Below are positions 37,330 through 47,081 of a DNA stretch of 64,000 bases, in pieces. The position numbers were made by a program, and so were the translations under genes. Each line of letters opens with the position of its first letter. Position 1 is the first letter of the stretch. The DNA lies in NCBI RefSeq assembly GCF_040581485.1, contig NC_090135.1:62001-126000 (forward strand). The letters are read 5' to 3'. The notes below the pieces were generated by a model, which saw only the letters and a program-made list of their open reading frames with translations, was not told the DNA's origin and did no database searches. This stretch comes from Linepithema humile (Eukaryota; Arthropoda; Insecta; Hymenoptera; Formicidae).

Positions 37330-37760
37330 GTGAAGAAATTAACAAGTGATAGCGGAATAGTTCTTTAAAGCGGCGTGAAACGAATACAGAGTAGCGTGAA
37401 GATAAATGCGGAGTTTCGTTACTGGTAAAATAATTATTTGAGCAACGGTGGAATAATTATTTTAAAGCGGCGCAAAATATAAGTGAAAGCAACGCGAAAA
37501 TAAATGCAAGATATCGGCAAAGGCGAAATAATTATTTAAGCAATGGTGAAATAATTATTTTAAAGCGGCGCAAAATCTAAAAGCGAAAGCACGTGGAAAT
37601 ACATGCAAGATATCGGCAAAATGAAATAATTATTCGAGCGGCGGCGAAATAATTATTTAAGGCGGCGTAAAATAAATGCGAAGTATACGTGAAAATCAAT
37701 GCGAAGTATCGTAATAAAGAAATAATTATTTGAGGCGACGGTGGAATAATTATTTAGTAT
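37330..37760. repeat. Minisatellite, about 97-bp unit x 4, paired AATAATTATT palindromes
   Basis: The self-complementary AATAATTATT occurs eight times, in pairs 22-24 bp apart. Pair spacing is about 99, 98 and 95 bp (starts near 37428, 37527, 37625 and 37720). Each unit also has a GCGGCG segment after the palindrome and a GATATCGGC- or GTATCGT-like segment. A more diverged unit begins at about 37350. It runs directly into the stem-loop array. Confidence 0.85.
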
Positions 37761-37995
37761 GACGTGAGGCGTCCTGGTGCGGTCGGCGAGAGCGCAAGCG
37801 CGGGCGATCGTGTCGCAACGGTTGGTACGAGACGGAGCGCTCGTCGGTGAGTGCGTTCGTAGTATCGCGAGTCTGTTCGATCGTAGATCGATGCGGACTA
37901 TTCGGCGGCGCGGATTGGTCGACGCGGTGTTGCTTGCCGGACGGATTATCGTTATGAAATCCCGGCGAATAAACGCGGTGTGCGGACTTAGGCTG

Positions 37996-38544
37996 CCGAT
38001 TACGTTCGGCGGGAGTACGAGGATGCTCGTACGAAGACGGAATTTAGAATAGCGACCTGGCTAGGTATGCGGAAATGCCCGCAATACAGAGTTCGGTGGC
38101 CTGGAGGAACCAAGTACGCTTGGCGGGTATACGAATATATTCGTATCCTGGAATCAAAGAATACCGAGGACGCTCGGCGGTACACGAGGATTCTCGTGTG
38201 CTGGTAAAGGCATAGAGTCCGAGTATGCTCGGTCGGGACTACGAGGACACTCGTAGCAGGTTTGTTCGCTGTCGATCAGCGAACGGAGTCTGGTGAGAAG
38301 ACGTTCAGCCGGGCCTCTTTTATACCCGGCTGGCGGCCGAATGATTTCGAATCGGCAAGCATCGGCGGTTTCGGCGGCGAGTCCCCCACAATACGGAATT
38401 TCGGAACGGTCGGGTGTGGGGGATTTTCGGCGGTTGACCGCCGCTGTTTTTGATGCGAAATTTATCGGCGCGCGATGCGCCCTTGGTGGGCTACGGACGA
38501 TGTACGGTCCGTAGCCGTAACGATGCAGCGGGCTGCATCGTTAC
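37996..38544. repeat. Array of perfect stem-loops with compensatory stem changes
   Basis: More than a dozen inverted repeats follow one another. A repeating two-hairpin unit has hairpin A at 37996, 38110, 38164 and 38219 (CCGAG, 4-nt loop, CTCGG; one copy CCAAG/CTTGG). Hairpin B starts at 38015, 38129, 38182 and 38239, with stems GTACGAG/CTCGTAC, ATACGAATA/TATTCGTAT, ACACGAG/CTCGTGT and CTACGAG/CTCGTAG. A and B are 4-6 nt apart in every unit. Then come GTTCGCTG/CAGCGAAC (38264-38284), CAGCCGGG/CCCGGCTG (38306-38332), CCCCCACA/TGTGGGGG (38383-38422), CGGCGGT/ACCGCCG (38428-38443), GGCGC/GCGCC (38467-38481), GGCTACGGAC/GTCCGTAGCC (38489-38516) and GTAACGATGCAGC/GCTGCATCGTTAC (38517-38544). Stems differ between units but remain paired. 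No coding potential is evident. It could be a structured RNA, a satellite-like repeat, or part of an unknown mobile element. Confidence 0.88.
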
Positions 38545-39313
38545 ACTGTTGCAAAACCTAATTTTATACCTTGTTCAGCATTCGCAGCCTCAGCGTGATA
38601 AAATCGCTGACAGCTTGTAAAAAGGATTATTTAATGCACACCAATTTTTATACAATTCTGCAATTATATAATAAATATTTTATTTTGCAAATAAGATTAA
38701 GATTTTTAAAAAATATGCGTATGATAAATTTCTAAAGATATAGCAGAGTGATCAAACGCCGTGCCGGCGCTGTAAATACATTTGAGGACTAAGCCAATTA
38801 GGAAGTAAACTCAAGCGATATCAGTTGTTAGTAATCTGATCTTTGATACGCTTGTCGAATCATAACGCTATGCCAGGATCTTGCTTATGTACGCGGATAA
38901 CTCGCAAATGCGACTAAAAAGTATATCGCCCATTGCCGTGTCTTTCTTCTGGCGGTGCATGTCGATGATATAATCGGATTCTGCCAATAACAGCCACGGC
39001 AATTGCGCTGATAGCCGCGGACATTATTAGAATATTCTGGACGTAGCCCAGAAGCCGGTCCTGCGGCAAATGGATTTTCATTCAAAGGTATCGCGGGCAG
39101 TCGAAGCCGCGGGAAATCGCCGATACTTTGAAAGCATTTTCATAACTTTGGCCGACCCGGAATCTTGGAATCAACGATACCAGGCCGATCCAATTAACTG
39201 TCAAACTCACCAGAAAACGTAAAGAAACGTCGAATTAAATATTCGCCAATGCTGATACATGCTCTGCGAGGTTGAATCCAAGAATCTTTTTAGAAAGTTC
39301 TTATTAAAAGATA
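38545..39313. other. Unique spacer left of the 8.1-kb element
   Basis: No gene visible. Mixed AT-rich and CpG-containing sequence ending at the TA that borders the CACTG terminus at 39314. Confidence 0.4.
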
Positions 39314-39874
39314 CACTGTAAAAAAATTTTGTGTAAAATTACACCTATTATTGTGGGTAATTTTAAGACCCATTATAATAGGTGTAAATTTCCACTCATT
39401 TGTAAATTTGCAGTATGCAAGTAAAATAAATTCTTTAATTTGTAATTAAGCAAATTACAGAAATAAATTTACAATAGCATGCAAAATTACAGAATAAGAA
39501 ATGTAATAAAACTTCTTAAAATTGGAATATTAAACATTCAAATATTGAATTTACACAACAGAATGTAATAATACTTCACGCATTTCAGTTATTACAAATA
39601 AAAATATGAAATTTATGTTTTACGATTACAAGTTTACATTATTTTTGTAATAATATTATACAGGTTTGCGATATTACACTTTAAAATGTGATTTTTACAA
39701 AAATTATTAAAGAAAATTACTTGTAAGTAAAATTTTCAATACACTCTGTTGTGTACATTTACTATTAAAAAAAATATTAAATATTTTAACTTTAAAAAGT
39801 TTTATTACACATTATTATTTTAATTTTACTTTTATGTAAATTCACTTCTGCAATCTGCTTAATTATTATTTAAC

Positions 39875-40136
39875 TGGTATCACTAAGCTTGACGCTGAAA
39901 AAATAGATATATTTTCAATTTTTTTTTTTTTTTTGACGCTGATATTGGCATGACAAAGGCTTTTGCATACTTAAAACATATAAATTTTACTTGTAAGTTT
40001 CATTTATTGAAAAACTTATAAGTTTCATTTTTTTAAATAATATACTAATATATAAAAGCCTGATTTTGTCAATACCAACGTGAAAAAAAAAATTGAAAAT
40101 CGACCTATTTTTAAACGTCAAGCTTAATTGACACCC
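39875..40136. mobile_element. Nested MITE (about 260 bp)
   Basis: The left end GGTATCACTAAGCTTGACG mirrors the right end (CGTCAAGCTTAATTGACACC). Inner parts pair too (TTTTCAATTTTTTTTT against AAAAAAAAATTGAAAA; AAAGGCTTTT against AAAAGCCTG). Non-coding. It inserted in the 3' non-coding part of the 8.1-kb element. Confidence 0.7.
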
Positions 40137-41509
40137 CTTATAACAAATAAATTTATTTATATACACTAGATGGCTGAAGAAATAAATATTTATGCTTTAA
40201 AATAATTCAATCATTTTCTACAATATTAATAATTGTTTTATTATAAAATGTTAAGTTTTACATTTACAATGTCAAGTTTTTTATAACGTTTCGATATTAC
40301 GAATGTTGCATTATAAAAAAGAAAAAAAAACAATGCAATCTCTTTTTAGTAAATATATCATCGTAAATCTATGTCTAAAGTATCTAACGATTTTTTTGTG
40401 GTGGATTATAATTGTCGCAAATAATATTGATTCTTTAATATTTATTGCAAGAAAAAAATAGTAATCGTGTTATTGACATGTCAGAATATAAATGGAAAAT
40501 TAAAAAAAAAAAAAACATGGTAAGTACGCAGTTTTCAAAATTTGCTCGAAATAAAAATCCAATATGTATCTAAAATGGACTTAACAAATCTCTCTACTTT
40601 TATCGCACGTTATATCTAAACTCAAATACATACTTGTATCAAAAATCTTTGGAATATAATCTCATTATAGATCACTTAATAAAGCATAAAAGTACAATAC
40701 GTATCTTAAATTATAAGCTCCTTTTATAATCATCTGAAAAGCAATGAGCTTTTTGTAAGTAAGATATTAAATATCTTATGTCTAAATTATTGTCTGTTGA
40801 TAATAGCATATTGTTTAATCGAGTTGCCTCAACCTTTTAAGATTTCTCTCATTTAAACGTATTATCTTTGGAAATTGCATTTAATCCTAAAATCACGAAG
40901 TTGTAATACTGATGTACCCGCTAAATTGACTTAAATCACGCAATTTCCGAAATGCGCGTAAACTTTTTTTTCGCTTTAAATCGAAGTTGTTTTTTATCAG
41001 CATGGTTCTGCCGCATGACATGAATTATAATATAGTGCTCTATGCAGAATGTATTTTATTACGAAAAATTACATAGATAGGTTAAATTATAATATAAATA
41101 GAAAGAATGCGATAAACCAACTGATAAAGTCAAATTTCGATCTCAACTTAAAATCAGATATAAAAAAAATCTTCTTTTTTCATGAAAAAATGTCTTTATT
41201 TTAACCATGTATCCGAAATGTAACTCCTTTGCAATCAATTGACAGTATTTATGATAAATTAAAAATTTATTTTTCTTAGAAACTAAACTAAAAAGTATAT
41301 CATAGGATGCTATAATATAAACTGCTATAATATATAATATAAACTTTATCTTTTTCTGAAAGAAATAAAAATATTAATAAAGATTATAAAATGATATAAA
41401 AATGTACCATAAAGATACAATGTGTGTATATGCCATTATTACAAATTTGATATAAATAACATAATAATGCTTACTGTTGTTGTACATACATATGTACATA
41501 CACACTACA

Positions 41510-43259
41510 CTATTTGTGTGTAGCAGTATTTTCTTTGTTCGACGTATCTCTTAATTTATTAAAGAGTGATAATACTTTGTATTTTGTTGATATCCTACGA
41601 GATTTTGAACCAGCAAGTGGATGAATATTTAAAAAGTACTTTTGTAAAAATTCTAAAGTACATGTACAATTTATGGGATATTCCATGTTGAAAATGTAAT
41701 ATACGGACATCAACATTTTCAAAGCTTCATAAAAGCAAAATGTCCTTTCAATCAATACATTTTCTATATATAAATAAAACATCCGACATGCTGCGTCATC
41801 TGTAATAATATAATATACGATAATGAAAGCAATTACAAACATATAACAATAAAAATTTACTAAAGTTAAATTTAGTATAACTACATATAGTGAAATTACT
41901 TATGATTATGATGCATGGTGCCACAGTTGGTGATTTTATATCCTGCAACAATGTTCCTTCCTGTTAAATAAGTTATATTCAGTATTAATTAAGTCTATGA
42001 CATTCATATAAGCAAAATAAATATATTTAAAGAAAATATTTACAGGATATGTTTTAAATAATCCTTCAAAATCTTCTTTAAAATGTCTCATTATAATTTG
42101 TATCAATTTTATCTCTGTTGGATTATTAGAATCATTGATATCTTTATATTTTTTATGTTGTCCATAATTGAGAATTTTTTCTTGTTTTTTTTATAATTTC
42201 TTCCTTTAGAAGATCTATAGAATGTCCCATTAGTTTTTCATAATGCCAAAACATAAATGTTTTTTGTAAAAGTATCGGCCATGTGGTTTTAATATTTTTG
42301 ATACTAGGTATTTCATGAACATTGTTTAAAAATAATCTTTGCGCAGGATATGTCGCTTCAAGATAGGAATAAATTTTGTGTTGAATTTTAAGATCGTTTT
42401 TTGATGAATCATCGTCAACTATTTGACATAGAAATTTAGTCTTTTCTTCAATTGTTTCCTCAGTTTCTGTATCATTATATTTTTCTGGTTGCCAATTACT
42501 ACATCCTGCTTTAGCGGATAATACTTTCTTTTGTTTTTTTATAGGTATATTTAAACTTTGGCTTAGACTTCTTTTCATATGTGGCCTATTTAAGTAACAA
42601 TTTCGGTCTCGAAGTTTTAAATATGTGGTATGAAATCCATCGCCAAAACATGTACCATCTTCATTTATATCTTTAAAAGTTTGTGGGTATTTATTAACAA
42701 TTTTTTCAGCTATTATTTTAAACGCTTTGGATGGTATAAATTCTTGAATGTTTCTCATTTCAGAAACGGTACGGTTCACAACTGCATTTATTACATATTT
42801 GCTGCGACTTCTATTTTGCAGTTCTTTAAGCACTGTTGATTCTAAATTATTCCATGGTATTTGAAAATTTATCCAAAATTCAAGTTCTACTTGTTTATTA
42901 TTTGATATTTGATTTATTGGAGATAAAATAGATAGCGAACTTGATGATGGCGAAAAAGTTTCCTCATTTAAACTAGATGTGAGTGAAGCAGTATCAGAAG
43001 ACATAACTGCAGTTTCATTTTGTACAGACCAGGATTCTTCTGGTCGTAGTAACATTAAAATTTCACCGGAACAAAATTTTAGAACCTCATTGTCATCAAT
43101 TATTGTGCCATCTTTCTCTATGACAAGAACAGAACCAACAATTCCAAGTTTAATATTATTTTTTGTAATAAGATCTGTTAGCATATCATCTGATTCACGA
43201 AGTATAAGTGATATTTTATTTTTTCTATCGGCAGACCAGACTTTATAGAGATACGACAT
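41510..43259 (-). CDS. Transposon accessory protein: CIDE-N-like domain plus SAMD3-like region (frameshift in A-run)
   Basis: Exon 1 is 43259-42044 (ATG directly after a TTTTATTTTAG acceptor), exon 2 is 41960-41900, exon 3 is 41799-41510; phases fit. Residues 4-77 match the CIDE-N fold pattern (YKVWSADRKNK, then LVIEKDGTIIDDNEV, then LMLLRPEESW), otherwise known from apoptotic nuclease DFF/CAD and CIDE proteins. Residues from about 128 resemble the region found in animal SAMD3-like proteins: YVINAVVNRTVSEMR, then AFKIIAEKIVNKYPQTFKD, and later ALKMLMSVYYIFNMEYP in exon 3. No SAM domain is seen. In exon 1 the frame stops after 368 codons, but an eight-A run (plus strand 42185-42192) marks a point where coding potential moves to another frame. 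That is one base away from an open gene, so either a sequencing slip or an inactivating mutation. It lies 86 bp after the transposase gene. Confidence 0.7.
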
Positions 43260-43345
43260 CTAAAATAAAAGAACATATATATACATGCATAATGTAACAA
43301 TTTACGTTGAAGTATAAATTGCTTACATCATTTTAAGATCCAAAT

Positions 43346-46006
43346 TTATGAATCAAGAGGTGCATATTTGAAGACATATACAGGAATAGAATTTAAATTA
43401 GTTTCCAGGATAGGATGTGGTGCAAGTAAGGAAGTGTATGGGAACAACAAAATTTTCTCTACATTGCAATCTATACCTTTCAATTCGAACTGTTCATATA
43501 TGCCAAAATCAGGATTATATGTAATTTTTGTTATGGTACCTAAAAAATAAATGTTTGTATAACAGTTATTTATCAAAATGTATTTAATTTTACATAGAGT
43601 GAAATAATCAAAACAATCTTTACCTACACAGATACACATATTTTTTTTATACGTTATACCTTTAAAAGTAACTTGTGAGGATATGTACTTTATATTTTCA
43701 TTTTCTCTTTTATGAAAATAATCTGTTATAATAAAAGAAACTTGATCATTAAAGTTTTCAGAAATATATTCTTGTGCATCATCTGCTATTACTAAAGTAC
43801 GATAATTATTATTGAAATATTGATTTTGCAAAAATTGATGTTTGTGTGATAATAATTTAATTACGTTCTTAAAATTTTGGGAATGTTTAACAATGTTTTT
43901 AAAATACCTATGTTTGCTTTCAAATCTCAAGGTCCATAAGTGTTTCAATGGACCAAAACATGTAGTTAAAATGGGATAATGAGAAATATAATGATGCTTC
44001 GGCCTTAATTTGATACTTGGAAAACATTTTACTCTCAATGATAAGTAATCATTTATCTTTTCTTGTAATAACGCAATCTGACCAAAGGACAAAGCAGGAG
44101 CACAAATTAAAGAACATATTTCTCGAAGATATAACATTAATATCCAAACATCATCCGTAATATTCTTAACTACATCAAAGATTGCTAAGGGAAATATTAA
44201 TAATATTTTTCTGATTTGACTTGCAGTGCCTGCAATTTTAGTTGAATCTCTTATAAGAGGAATACTATTACGTACATTTTCGTACAAAAACTTCATTTTT
44301 TGCAATCTATGATTTAGAAATTGATAAGGAAACCAACCTTCTTTCACAAAATATTTTATACAATATATAAGATCATATGAAACGATTTCTTCAAAAAGAT
44401 CATGTGCTATGCAGGGTGGTAATCCTGGATTACAAATGTGAAAATAATTAAGTTTATTCAGAGGTGAATCATTTTTTATTCCCTTTACAGCTTTCATGAT
44501 ATTTTTTGCTTGTGTGACACACAAATTGTAATTATCTGAATTTCTGTTTATATTAGTACATGCATACTTTGATTGGAATTCATTTTGAGTTATATCACAA
44601 AAACGACAAAAATATTCAGAATTAAAACTTTCGGTAAAACCACCAATTTGATGGCTTCCTAAATTATCCCCCAACATAGCAACAACAGTGTCAACAAAAT
44701 TTATTGTTTTATTACCAACATTAATATCTATTCCTTCATTTTCTAAACATTTTAAATCATTTATAAGATATTCCATTATTTTTTCCCAACCAAAAAATGT
44801 TACATGTTTTTCATAGCATAACATAACAAGCTGTATATTATCAACTTTTGATCTGAGGTAAGGGGGTAAATTTCCTAGCACCATATATACGCCAACAAGT
44901 TTAAATTTTTTTTTAGCTGAACCCAAAGGATTACATATTTCAAATGCATCTTGATACAATAAAATTTGTAATGTATATTTATTATTACGAAAGAAATTGT
45001 TGTTTTTTAATACACTACCATCTTTAATATCAAAGAGCGCATTACTATTAGAAATCTGAAATAAATTTAAACAAAAGTTTTGAATATCAGAATTTTGTAA
45101 TAAAACCTTAATAGTTTTCAAAATTGGAATATAATAATAAAAACATTGTTTGTGATTGTTATCAATTCCTAAATTAATTTGTACAGGCATCACAATGTGA
45201 AAATTTTGTTGAAAATATATATTTCTTGAATACGTATTTCGAAGACTACCATTAATGGAATTATGAATATTTTCAAAAAAAGAATGACTGTGTTGAAACA
45301 TATCTTTAATTTTATCTTTTATATCATCTTGAATATCACTTTCATTTAAAGACTTAATAAAGTGTTCATGAATAAGTTTCAGTATAGATGACATACCATC
45401 TATTACAGCTTGTAGAGCAAATTCTGTTAGAAAATATTTTGCAGTCAAATTTAAATATAATTGTGAAATAGCTTTTTTAGTATTTTCTATATCACCAAAA
45501 ACTTGATTTGAAGTTATCTCTTGAGAAACAAGATTGAAATTGTTACTCACATCAAAATTAAATTCTTCGTTATTAACAATAAACTGCTTATCAAAATTGT
45601 TTTCATTATTATTATATGAATGATGTCTACATATGTGCACTGCATAAGTATTGACTGTCTTGAAAATTGTGTTATTTAGAAGACAAGATCGATATCCACA
45701 ACAAATCCCAATTTTACTTTGCCTAATATGATTATATAAATGTTTATGAAAATCTACTCTATTTGTAAAATAATTGTTACAGTTTTTTTCTTTGCAACAA
45801 TAAGTAACACATGTTCTTTCTTTATAATTTTTTGTGTGGCATCTAAGAATATGTTTTTTAAAATTAACATATTTATTAAAATGTTGCCCACAGTTTTTGA
45901 ACAGACAAATAATTTTTAAATAAGGCATGTTTTTATGAAAAATTTGATGCTTGTTATACAAAAGAATGGATGAAAATGTACTGTTGCACATTACACATTT
46001 GAACAT
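43346..46006 (-). CDS. Tnp2-like transposase with four N-terminal C2H2 zinc fingers (886 aa, intact)
   Basis: A single long frame starts at ATG 46006. Four Cys/His fingers lie in residues 4-140 (CVMCNSTF...HQIFH; CLFKNCGQHF...H...CH; CCKEKNCNNYF...H...H; CCGYRSC...H...HH). The transposase core runs from about 290 to 740: YQDAFEICNPLGSAKKKFKL, LGNLPPYLRSKV, GDNLGSHQIGGF then FCRFCD (about 463), PPCIAHDLFEEI, and KLRPKHHYISHYPIL with LRFESKHRYFK (about 693). These follow the animal relatives of Tnp2. No lesion was seen. An 84-nt segment (43623-43540) has GT-AG borders and a length divisible by three, so it may be an optional intron. It would bind the element ends through the fingers and catalyse excision; this is inferred from the family. 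Leader-exon donors lie at 46792 (GTAAGT) and 46286 (GTATGA). Confidence 0.8.
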   Translation of the reverse strand: MFKCVMCNSTFSSILLYNKHQIFHKNMPYLKIICLFKNCGQHFNKYVNFKKHILRCHTKNYKERTCVTYCCKEKNCNNYFTNRVDFHKHLYNHIRQSKIGICCGYRSCLLNNTIFKTVNTYAVHICRHHSYNNNENNFDKQFIVNNEEFNFDVSNNFNLVSQEITSNQVFGDIENTKKAISQLYLNLTAKYFLTEFALQAVIDGMSSILKLIHEHFIKSLNESDIQDDIKDKIKDMFQHSHSFFENIHNSINGSLRNTYSRNIYFQQNFHIVMPVQINLGIDNNHKQCFYYYIPILKTIKVLLQNSDIQNFCLNLFQISNSNALFDIKDGSVLKNNNFFRNNKYTLQILLYQDAFEICNPLGSAKKKFKLVGVYMVLGNLPPYLRSKVDNIQLVMLCYEKHVTFFGWEKIMEYLINDLKCLENEGIDINVGNKTINFVDTVVAMLGDNLGSHQIGGFTESFNSEYFCRFCDITQNEFQSKYACTNINRNSDNYNLCVTQAKNIMKAVKGIKNDSPLNKLNYFHICNPGLPPCIAHDLFEEIVSYDLIYCIKYFVKEGWFPYQFLNHRLQKMKFLYENVRNSIPLIRDSTKIAGTASQIRKILLIFPLAIFDVVKNITDDVWILMLYLREICSLICAPALSFGQIALLQEKINDYLSLRVKCFPSIKLRPKHHYISHYPILTTCFGPLKHLWTLRFESKHRYFKNIVKHSQNFKNVIKLLSHKHQFLQNQYFNNNYRTLVIADDAQEYISENFNDQVSFIITDYFHKRENENIKYISSQVTFKGITYKKNMCICVGKDCFDYFTLCKIKYILINNCYTNIYFLGTITKITYNPDFGIYEQFELKGIDCNVEKILLFPYTSLLAPHPILETNLNSIPVYVFKYAPLDS

Positions 46007-47073
46007 TGTTCAATATTTAATCTTCAAATAAGTAAATAAAGAAATTTATAATTGTGTAGGAAGGAGTTTGTGTGAAAGGAGAAATAAAACTGGACTGAGA
46101 TAGGATTCATATAAGGATATTTCCTTTCAAAGTAGTAACTGCAACATATTTTATATGAAGAATTATTGAAAAAAAAGAAAATAAAATTGAATGTCACACA
46201 AGTGAATGATATTACAATGACAATTATAACATTTGTATACATGTTTTGAAATCAATTAATAAAACATATCATATTATGATCATACCTTGTCCTTGGCAAA
46301 TTTCTTTTGTAGACTCACTCAACTGTTTGAAATGTTGCTTTAGAAAACGTTATATGAGGAAATAAACAGAACGAAGTTAATAGTTAGAGATGATCTGCTC
46401 AAGGTTATTAGAAGAATCCTCTTTCTTTTATTATATATCACTGCAAATTTTAAGTTAAAAATATGTCAGATTACATAGCACAAACTTGGATTTTAATAAA
46501 TTTAGAAATTAATATTTATAAAATTAAAAATACAAAATTATATGTATGTAAAACTGTGATTTTTCAAATAATTTTTACGATTGTAAGTTGAATTTATGTA
46601 AAAACAAAAAAATTCTATTTAAAAAGCATGAAAGATTCTATTAATTTACAAATATATATGCAAAAAATTTTTTGTTTGAACATTACAATATAAAAAATAA
46701 TGATATTATAAAGATTTAACGAAATTACAATAAACAGCTATTCTTTATAATGTATATGTTTCGAAACTAATTATTAAAATATTTTACTTACCTATCTTGT
46801 GAGACCAAAAGATTGCGTGATCGAACAAACAATAACGATTTAGGCAAATTGAACAAAGACGATAATCTCGATGAATGTTATACGGATGTTCTCTCTCTCT
46901 CACAGAGAAATATATAAAAATTCATGCACTTCGGGATCCGGACAATCGGACAATGCTTAGGGCAGAAAGTACAATGGCTAATGGCTGGATGCAATCACGC
47001 ACGAACACGAACTGACAACTTTTCGATAATCGTCATTTCGACGGTTTAGCCAATTCGTTACTAGTACGTCAGA

Positions 47074-47081
47074 CTTATAAA
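47074..47081 (-). promoter_or_regulatory. TATA box for the 8.1-kb element's transcript
   Basis: TTTATAAG on - in a CpG-rich block (about 46900-47180), upstream of the leader exon that ends at the 46792 donor. Position and composition fit the element's single promoter. Confidence 0.45.

Noticed and set aside
46024..46242. 72-codon hydrophobic - frame upstream of the transposase
   Set aside because: AT-rich leader region; no signal peptide logic, and it lies in the probable 5' untranslated part.
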